Both the position numbers and the translations under genes were made by a program. Shown one piece after another: positions 55,651 to 64,000 of a DNA stretch of 64,000 bases. The stretch's first letter is position 1. Every line of letters begins with the position of its first letter. The DNA is taken from the NCBI GenBank assembly GCA_964016985.1, contig OZ024823.1, positions 66,360,514-66,424,513 on the forward strand, in the 5' to 3' direction. This stretch comes from Anodontia alba. Lineage: Eukaryota > Mollusca > Bivalvia > Lucinida > Lucinidae. Under the pieces are notes generated by a model. It did no database searches. It was not told where the DNA came from and saw only the letters and a list, made by a program, of their open reading frames with translations.

Positions 55651-56822
55651 TGCGTGTTCGTTAGTATGGTTCAGCAATGCGTAATGGATTCATCATTAAT
55701 ATAAGGGGAATAGAAATAAATAAATAAATATATATATATATATAGGAATGTGTCCTAAGGAGACGGATGTCCACGCATGAAAAACTTAAACGCAAATTGG
55801 TAACGCCATCTCGGACGCGGACGGATGGAGAAGGGTAACACTGTATGCCCTTTCCACCATTCTTAGAATGGCTGAGAACACATATCAGAAGACATTTTTA
55901 CTCCACCCGCCTCATATGACAATTTGATATATTCTGATGTCTTTCAGCCACATAAGAACATGAGATGCAAAGAGCTGATTAGACTGCCTGAATACCCACA
56001 ATCTGATTCTGAACAGGATTAAGCAGGATGAAGGGAGACCTATTCTACTTAGTTCTTCTACTTCTTCGCTCTTATAGTCTTCCTCATCATTTCAATCTCT
56101 GGTACTGTACAACTGTATTTCTTCTTTCAATTTCTTTTTCTCTTCTCAGTTTGTTATCGTATTTCAGATTGGAGCTTTACTGTAGGGAACTGTCCATTTG
56201 GCATTTTATATAAATTACAATTAGCGAAAATGTGGCTTCAAAGTTGTACACGCAACAAACTCTGGACAGCTTGCGCATCCGCAGTCTGAACAGTCTTCAC
56301 TGTGCCGTATATGGCTGCTTCTTGACCCAACGCCTCTTCATGCGAGCGGGGAAGGCTGTTTTCTGACTGAGTGAATATGCAGGCTGATTTGAGTCATTGC
56401 TGGGCGCACATGCCCGAGAACAGGTTTTCGCTATATGCAGTAAGGAGTTTGCATGATTCCTATGAATATCGTTTTCTTAAATCTATGTTGTACGGAATGA
56501 TGTGTCGGAAGAAAGCAGTGTCAGCCATATGGTCAACTTTAATACAATACACAATAAAAAACGAGTAATGAATACACCTGAAACACTTGAATTCAGGAAA
56601 GAAAGAATCAGAAAAAAGTATCGGAAAAAAGTATGAGTTTCATTTAAAGAGGATATATAAGGCTATGTTTATGACATAAGAATTGATTTATGGAGAACTT
56701 AATATTTTTAAACTTCTTCCGTATATATAAATAAGTGTTTACGATACATGAATTTGTTGATTTTTTTTTTATTTTTGATTTATTCTGTTTCTGGTCAATA
56801 ATTCTTGTCCCAAAATTGATTA
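55651..56822. other. No gene seen
   Basis: Contains a (TA)n tract near 55728-55744 and hairpin remnants near 55985 and 56270-56330 (gcgcatccgcagtctgaacagtcttc). Short frames lack protein features. Confidence 0.5.
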
Positions 56823-57060
56823 TTATACCCACGCTTTACGAAGTAAAGTGGGGGGTGGGGGCGGGAGGGAGGGGGAGGGGGCTATATAGGATTCACGTCC
56901 GTCGTCAGGTCATGTCACGTCACACTTTTTTTTTATCAGAGTACTTTTCTCAAAAACTATAAAACGTATTGTTTTAATTTACTTGAACTTTATGAGTATC
57001 ATCCAAGCATTGCAGAGTTATGTGCCCTGGACAAGGCATCCTGCATGGGGGCGATTAATT
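56823..57060 (+). mobile_element. Left end of a type H-like tandem-core element
   Basis: 'ttatacccacgctttacgaa' pairs with 'gtaaagtgggg' as a terminal hairpin, followed by 'ggggctatataggattcacgtccgtcgt'. A diverged, core-less relative of the end at 400-431. Confidence 0.55.
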
Positions 57061-57699
57061 ATCTTCAGTGATAGCTCTAGTTTTAACGGGTATTACTAAA
57101 GATTTTATTTTGGAAATGTGTGAAAATAATAAAAATAATTAAAGTAATTTTGAGTTGTCTATTTATTAGTATCATCCTAATTAATCTTTAATTGCATTTT
57201 GATAATTCAGTACCAAACTTCAGTATCTTTCAAAATCATTTTAATCCTGATTGATGAAAAAGTTACATGGTAATCAAAATATTAACAGTTTGTTTGTTTG
57301 AAATTCCAGTTGCTAAACCAATCAATTAAATGGTATCATAATCTTAATTGATCTCTAATTTACCCTTTGATCAAGTAAGCGAACATTAAGATTTTAATGA
57401 AATAGATTACATGGACCACCAAATCTATGATATTGCTTGTATTGATATGTTACAATGCTTGATTAAAAATATATTTTTCACACATGTATTATTTTGTTAT
57501 AGAAATCATTTGTAACATCAGAACCACATTTAGATAAAACTGATACTTTTTTCCTGATACTTTTTTCCTAGCTTAAACTGATTCTTTTTTTTTTCCGATA
57601 CTTTTTTCCTGATACATGTACTTTCTTTTCGAATACCGAAACACTCACATTATAAAGTGAAAGTGAGGTACACATTATTTTCCCCCTTCTTGTTTTGTT

Positions 57700-57800
57700 T
57701 ATTTCTTTAAAGAAAAGTTGAGTGTACTCGTTAGAAACTCTGTAACCGTCATAACTGCATCGTGTTTGCGGTTCTAACGAGTACCCATAATCTACTAAGT
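57700..57800. repeat. Solo PalM-type palindrome
   Basis: 'gagtgtactcgttagaaac' and 'ggttctaacgagtacccata' are complementary around an unrelated loop. This is the last copy seen before the right end of the 21-kb unit. Confidence 0.65.
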
Positions 57801-59130
57801 AGCAAACACAACACAACTTACAGCAAAAGGATGAAAGCACTGTTTCTTGATCTGCTGTGACAGACAAATAAAAAAAAAAAAAAAAAAATGTTTGACATGT
57901 TGTCTTCTCGTATAGGACACACAGCAGTAAATGGTACTATGGTACTGTATGTTTTAAACAGATCGATATGAATTGCGTGGCAAATGACATGCCATTTCTG
58001 AGGAAGAAAAGTCACAAAAAATCAAAAGTTCGTGAAATAAAATCATGATCAAATATCTTACGACTGTAAAATAATGTACAGTCTACTGGGTAGGGTTGCG
58101 TTTTTCGGGACTCTGAACACGGCATTAGGAGCGTGGTGTCGTGTGCGGGTGCGTTATGCAGATTGATGTAATATGAGGGTCTTGGAGGAGAAGTAAGGGG
58201 TGGGGGAGGGGGGTGGGCGTTAAGAGGTTGCCGGCTGAATGGATTGGGTTGTTGGAGGGTATGTGGTTAAGTTCTTTTTCGTGCATGTCTTCTTTCATTG
58301 AGGTTATGAATGAAATGTTTTAATTAAACAACTTGAGCCACATACAGGAAAGCCTGTTATAACATTTGCGATGTTAATGGTTCAAATCTGCCTGCGCCCA
58401 TGTGCAGTATGGTCACCGTAGTACTCGCTACCAAGCTATAGCAAAACCTGGTGTAGGGCCTAGCTGGTTTGTACTTTTGTCGCCGGTTTCTCCAGCAAGG
58501 GCTTATACTATTTACATGTAAGACGGCACATGAACGGAACTAGGGCGGGACTGCGGATATGAACAGGCTGATCTTGATCTTCGGTAGTCGCACGTCTTAT
58601 TGTGGGTTTGTCTGAAGGCGACTCTTATTTATCGCACACGACACGGATCTCCTGCTTTTCGTGGACGGCCGATTTGGGTGCGTCAGTTTTTTTTATAATA
58701 TATATTTGGATTTTCAAGAAGCCATTTACGTGCATATTTTTGGGTACTGGTGAGAAACTTTGTCAAGTTTAATTAATAAGTTATGCTCAATTCATAATTG
58801 TTTTAATGTATAAACATGATAACGGAAGCCGAATTCTGGAAATTCTTAAATTTGTCAAATGAACATTACAGAAGTGATAATATCGAATATATATTCATAA
58901 TAAGGCAGTAATAAAAGGCTCTTCTCAAAATTTATCAAACTTTATTCATTTCAACATGCTTTTCAATTACCGAAATGAAAATTCACCGTAACTCGTCATG
59001 CCCAACTGACTCCCTTGGTTGAAATCACTGAACAGTAATTGACATTTATATATCACATTATATTTCTTTATATATAGATTTGCTGACAAAAAATAATTAT
59101 ACATATGGGGATTTTTTTTTTTATACAAAA
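57801..59130. other. No gene seen
   Basis: AT-rich stretches with a G-rich patch near 58190-58270 and a poly-A tract near 57870-57888. No exon signals recognised. Confidence 0.45.
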
Positions 59131-59399
59131 TAAACAAAAATCTGACAGGTATTTATTCCTCAAACTACTCCGAGGAACTCCGCATAACTTCGCGAGAAAT
59201 AATTGCCTCCGGGTACAATATTACGATTCGGAATAACTTCGCGAAACTTCGCGTAACGCATACTAAGAGCGGACTTGCGAGTGGTGTCCGCGGAATACTA
59301 CGTTTACTCGATATGATTCCGAGTATTTTTGGGATGTTCGCGAAACGCCGATATTCGGAATAAAGAGTTTTTTGGTTCTTTTACCTGAGCCGTACTGTA

Positions 59400-60840
59400 T
59401 TTGGAAAATGTGGAAAAGATCCTTTCCTTTTGGTTTAGTTAACAATGTTTATTTGTTATTTCATAATCTATTTTTTAATATATCTTAATAACTTCTAGAA
59501 CAGTTCTTATTAAACCTTTTTTTTTTTTTTTTTTTACAAATTTTATCTTAGTATGTAAATGCTGATATCACTGTGAATAACACATGTTTTTAAGATACAT
59601 TATTACCAATTAGCTTTTTACATAACTTAAAAATTACTACTAGAAACAAAAAAGTTCTAAGACTACATTTTCATCTTTTACAGAAGAACTCTTCTAGGTG
59701 TAACAGGCACTAAATAAAACCAAAAGCAACCAGACTGTATGGACAAATTGTACTTTGAAACTCTCTTAAGCATATGGCTTACAGCTTCTTTTTTTTTTTT
59801 TTTTTTTTTTTTAGCTTGCAAGGGCTTACTGACCATCGAAAACATCCTATTTACTGAAATGTCACACTGTTTAGGGCATTTGTTTATGAATTTTGCTAAT
59901 CGTGTATTCTTATTGTCTTTCAAAAAACATTTTGTAGCTTTACACCACTATATGTATGACTTAACAAAGACTGAAATATCTATTAAATATGTCTTTACAA
60001 CTGAAACATACCAGTACTGTATTCTTAGATGTCCAGCATACAGAAATCCTTCAGTCATGAAATCTAGTCTGACATATTCATGCTAATTTGTATATCTAGA
60101 TCCATTAATAATGCCATTTTTGTATTGATCTGACCCTTACACTCATAGTTTGATTATCTAAAGAACTTAAATATCTTTGCTTCTAGGCACCCAATATAAA
60201 TACAGTATTACCAATTTTGCTTTTTACAGAGAAGATTTCAATCCAAAACGTCCTTATATTCGGTATTTATTTATTTATTTTTTTTATTTTTTTTAGATAT
60301 GTATTTGCACTGGAAATTTTATGATACCAGTCTCCAAATATTAAAATACAATACATAAGACTGACCTAGTACTTTAGCATAGATGTCTACATAAGTGCAT
60401 CAAAACCATGTAGCCATTCTTTGATCTTGTTTTTTTTTTTTTTTTTTTTTTTTTTCCATAATCTAATATATTTATATTCCTTTTAGAATTGACATACAAT
60501 TTCTCTGTCTTCTTAAGACGATACTGCTCTACTAGGAGTGTAACCTTTTCATTATTTTGGACATGTCCTTTTTGAAAACTGGTTAGCTTATACAAAAATA
60601 CGGCTGCTATTCTTACAGCCTGCAATACTGAGTATGTTGTCATGGTCCTTATGGTTTTAATAGTACATGCTCTATATAGCGCATATATAACCGCTGTTGA
60701 CCATAAATAGAAAGGAAGGCAATGATCAGGAATCAACACAATTACCTAACACCTTCTATCCAAGACACCAAAGGGAAAGAAGGACTCAATTAAAGCAACG
60801 GCACCAAAATCAAAACACTACAAGCCGAAAACCAAAATAA
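59400..60840. other. AT-rich sequence with poly-T tracts, no gene recognised
   Basis: Poly-T runs at about 59517-59535, 59790-59812 and 60430-60455 interrupt otherwise unique sequence. The 115- and 121-residue frames here run through the poly-T and match no family I know. It could be the untranslated part of a gene outside the window. Confidence 0.45.
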
Positions 60841-63251
60841 ACAAGAGGGCCATGATGGCCCTGTAACGTTCACCTGAGCAACATAGCACTTTGAGAGCCT
60901 GATCTAGAACTGATAAAGGCAAACATTCTGATCAAAGTTCAAAATGATTATATTAACAAGACAATGTAGCATGTCTAATGGACTGTGAAATAAAGGTCAA
61001 GGTCAAATATGGATGACTGCACTCAAGAGGCCATGCTAAGATGTATGCATGTACTAAGTATCACTGGCTGTAGAAGCAATAGTTACTGAGAAACTGACCT
61101 AAATACAAACACTTCACAAGTACCAAATATCACTCTGTAGGACCAATAATTACTGAGAAACTGACCTAAATGGAAAAAACTTAAGAGAGTCACTGGACAG
61201 AAAACTATACATCACCTTGAAATCATCAAGACAAACATTTTGAGCAAGATTCATGATGATCACTTCAAAAATGTGACCTCTAGAGCATCAACAAGGTTTT
61301 CCTTTGATTTGGCCAGGTGAACTAGTTTTTTATATCAAGTGACCCAGTTTTAAACTAGACCTAGAAATCATCAAGACAAACATTTTGAGCAATATTTATG
61401 ATAATTATTTCAAAAATGTGACCTCTGGAGTGTTAACAGTTCTCTGCTGATTGGCCAGGTCACCTAGTTTTTGACCCCATGTGACCCTGTTTCAAACTTG
61501 ACCTAGAAATCATCAAGACAAACATTCTGAGCAAGATTCATGATGATTGCTTCAAAAATGTGACCGCTAGAGTGTTAACAAGGTTTTCTGCTGATTTGGC
61601 CAGGTGACCTAGTTTTTGACCCCAAGTGACCCAGTTTCAAACTTGAGCTAGAAATCATCAAGACAAACATGTTGAGCAAGATTCATGATGATTGCTTGAA
61701 AATTGTGACTGCTAGAGTGATAACAAGATTTTACGCTGATTTGGCCCCGTGACCTAGTTTTGACCCCAGGTCTTTTAGTTTCGAACTTGACCTAGAAATC
61801 ATCAAGACAAACATTTTGAGCCAGATTCATGATGATTGCTTCAAAAATGTGACTGCTAGAGTGTTAACAAGGTTTTCTGCTGATTTGGCTAGGTGACCTA
61901 GTTTTTGACCCCAGGTGACCCAGTTTCAAACATATCCTAGAACTCATCAAGACAAACATTTTGAGCAAGATTCATGATGATTGCTTCAAAAATGTGACCT
62001 CTAGAGTGTTAACAATGGTTTCTGCTGGTTTAGCCTGGTGACCTAGTTTTTGACACCACGTGACCCAGTTTCAAACTTGACCTAGAAATCATCAAGACAA
62101 ACATTTTGAGCAAGATTCATGCTGATTGCTTCAAAAATATGACCTCTAGAGTGTTAACAAGGTTTTCTGCTGATTTGGCCCAGTGACCTATTTTTTGACT
62201 CCAAGTGACCCAGTTTCGAACTTGACCTAGAAATCATCAAGACAAACATTTTGAGTAAGATTCATGATGATTGCTTGAAAAATGTGACCGCTAGAGTGTT
62301 AACAAGGTTTTCTGCTGATTTGGCCTGGTGACCTAGTTTTTGACTCCAAGTGACCCAGTTTCGAACTTGACCTAGAAATCATCAAGACAAACATTTTGAG
62401 TAAGTTTCATGATGATTGCTTCAAAAATATGACCTCTAGAGTGTTAACAAGGTTTTCTGCTGATTTGGCCCAGTGACCTATTTTTTGACTCCAAGTGACC
62501 CAGTTTCGAACTTGACCTAGAAATCATCAAGACAAACATTTTGAGCAAGATTCATGATGATTGCTTCAAACATGTGACCGCTAGAGTGTTAACAAGGTTT
62601 TCTGCGGATTTGGCCCGGTGACCTAGTTTTTGACTCCAAGTGATCCAGTTTCAAACTTGACCTAGAAATCATCAAGACAAACATTTTGAGCAAGTTTCAT
62701 GATGATGGCTTCAAAAATGTGACCGCAAGAGTGTTAACAAGGTTTTCTGCTGATTGGGCCCAGTGACCTAGTTTTTGATCCCAGGTGACCCAGTTTCGAA
62801 CTTGACCTAGAAATCATCAAGACAAACATATTGAGCAAGATTCATGAGGATTGCTTAAAAAATGTGACCACTAGAGTGTTAACAAGGTTTTCTGCTGATC
62901 TGGCCCGGTGACCTAGTTTTTGACCCCAAGTGGCCCAGTTTCGAACTTGACCTAGACTTAATAGGGGCAAACATTTTGAGCAAGTTTCATCAAGATTGGG
63001 TCAAAACTATCACCTGTAGAGTGTTAACAAGTTTTTCCTTTGATTTGACCTGGTGACCTAGTTTTTGACCCCCAAGTAACCCAGTATCGAACTTGACCTA
63101 GATTTCATAGAGGCAAACATTCTGACTAAGTTTCATCAAGATTGGGTCAAAACTGTGACCTCTAGAGTGTTAACAAACTAATTGTTGACGACGGACGACG
63201 GACATAGGGTGATGACAATAGCTCACCCTGAGCTTTTGCTCAGGTGAGCTA
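60841..63251 (-). mobile_element. Type C tandem-core element, reverse orientation, long core
   Basis: Read on the minus strand: left hairpin end at 63251 (TAGCTCACCTGAGC AAAA GCTCAGGGTGAGCTATTG), a gtccgtcgtccgtcg leader, about 13-14 monomers of ~145 bp, the non-repeated tail with gaccttgacctttatttc, and the right end with the GGGCCAT/ATGGCCC hairpin at 60841-60870. It is the longest and most regular type C array in the window. Confidence 0.87.
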
Positions 63252-64000
63252 AAAATTCACCAGGACATAAATGCAAGGACATACAATGATAGAAATAGTA
63301 AAACACAGCAAAACACAACACAAGCACCGCCTTTGAACTGTCAATAACAATATTTTTACTGGGGCTTAAATTGAAACCTTAGATGTAAAGTTTTACATGA
63401 ATACAAAAATTCAATTCCTTTTAGTGAACCCGATGCAATGATAAAACTATCTTCTTTAGAGTTACTAAAAAACTCAATGTTCCTACAGGTTTAGACCCAA
63501 GTACATAAACTTGCATTATCCTTTCTAAGGTACCCTGTTTTGTTATTTTCAATTTACTGCTGGTTATACTTCATCAGCTTTCCAAATACAATGTAATTAC
63601 AAGAAATCCGCGGAAAGCGATGTCGCACCTGCGGGGATTAAGTCATACAAGTTCCTATTTGTATTGAAAAAAATCTATTTCGCAGTATTCAAGAAATTGA
63701 TAGGTTAGAAAAATGGACAAAGCAGAAAATTTGGAATATTGGCTTGCAAAATTTTATCTAAACCTGTCCATTATTTCACAAGATACTGATATTGAGGGGA
63801 TATCATTTTTGCCCATTAATCAAGGCCAGTAACTCAGCTGAAAATCGACGAAATCCCAAGCTAGGTATTGTTAACAACAATATGTATGCAAAATATGATC
63901 CTAATCCATCAATTCTTTCACAAGATATTGAGCGGAAACCAATTTTGGGGATAAATCAAGGACCCCTAACTCTGCTGAAATGAATCTGAGATTTATGTGC
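63252..64000. repeat. Unique stretch, then start of a weak ~120-bp satellite
   Basis: 63252-63690 shows nothing recognisable except 'aatccgcggaaagcg', a possible hairpin terminus. From about 63765, 'tcacaagatactgatattgagggg..atcaaggccagtaactcagctgaaa' is repeated near 63918 as 'tcacaagatattgagcgg..atcaaggacccctaactctgctgaaa', so a satellite-cored element probably continues past the window edge. Confidence 0.5.

Larger units (their letters stand above)
38398..59397 (+). mobile_element. 21-kb TIR-bounded unit, copy 2 of the CAGTACGGCTCAGG transposon
   Basis: The left end CAGTACGGCTCAGGTAAA (38398-38421) and the inverted right end (59374-59397) match the ends of the 4.5-kb element, again with TA outside (38396-38397 and 59398-59399). 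The left arm to about 40290 aligns with 577-2040 and the right arm (about 59140-59397) with 4830-5090, including the repeated gcgaagttatgcg-type motifs. The interior contains a complete Tc1-like transposase (+), a three-exon BEN-domain gene (-) and numerous palindromic MITEs. TAGCTCACC tandem-core elements, abundant elsewhere, are absent. A Tc1-type TA target plus an internal Tc1-type transposase make a single giant element plausible. The alternative is two separate end fragments bracketing host DNA. Confidence 0.6.

Noticed and set aside
38398..59397. Maverick/Polinton or integrated virus
   Set aside because: No DNA polymerase B, retroviral-type integrase, protease, ATPase or capsid-like frame is seen, and the flanks are TA rather than a 6-bp duplication.
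59739..60739. Two ~115-120 residue frames as genes
   Set aside because: Both run through poly-T or poly-A tracts and show no recognisable domain, signal peptide or splice structure.

Overview
The window is eukaryotic, intron-rich and dominated by repeats. It most resembles the genome of a bivalve mollusc. The reasons are the dense tandem-core elements with hairpin ends and CCGT-type microsatellite leaders (like the bivalve 'pearl'/CvA and Helentron-associated elements), the tRNA-derived SINEs, and small islands of metazoan coding exons. The species is an inference. Only four coding units are supportable: one exon of the methionine-salvage enzyme ENOPH1 (26517-26713, +), a decayed hAT transposase (34554-36726, -), a three-exon BEN-domain gene (54577 to 43107, -) and an intact Tc1-like DD34E transposase (46885-48012, +).

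Layout. 1-576: degenerate satellite and the left end of a hairpin-ended element. 577-5090: a 4.5-kb transposon bounded by CAGTACGGCTCAGG... inverted repeats and TA dinucleotides, itself hit by SINEs. 5093-6325: ~155-bp satellite. 6981-34199: an almost unbroken run of elements that start TAGCTCACCTGAGC and end GTGAGCG...GGGCCTCTTGT, with at least five unrelated satellite cores (types A, B, C, E, F) between near-identical ends. These elements are nested in each other. One (13891-20724) contains a SINE, another tandem-core element, and a triple piggyBac-like MITE array that itself holds a SINE. The ENOPH1 exon lies inside this run, with only short gaps to repeats on either side. 34200-37060: a complete but dead hAT element that truncates a type-B element.

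38398-59397: a 21-kb block bounded by the same CAGTACGGCTCAGG... ends as the 4.5-kb element. It shares about 1.5-1.9 kb of left-arm and about 260 bp of right-arm sequence with that element. The block holds the Tc1-like transposase (+) inside intron 2 of the BEN gene (-), plus many palindromic MITEs and GATCAGACGCC hairpins that I do not see outside the two copies. The TAGCTCACC elements that fill the rest of the window are absent from it. The working hypothesis is a giant Tc1-like transposon carrying a BEN-domain gene, with the 4.5-kb copy as an internally deleted relative. 59400-60840 is low-complexity sequence with no recognised gene. 60841-63251 is a type-C element in reverse orientation, and the last part of the window is another weak satellite.

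How the parts relate: ENOPH1 is the one clear host gene, with its introns filled by repeats. The hAT and BEN/Tc1 units are mobile or possibly mobile DNA. If the 21-kb unit is real, its left end may supply a promoter and splice donor for the transposase, while the BEN gene runs inward from the right.
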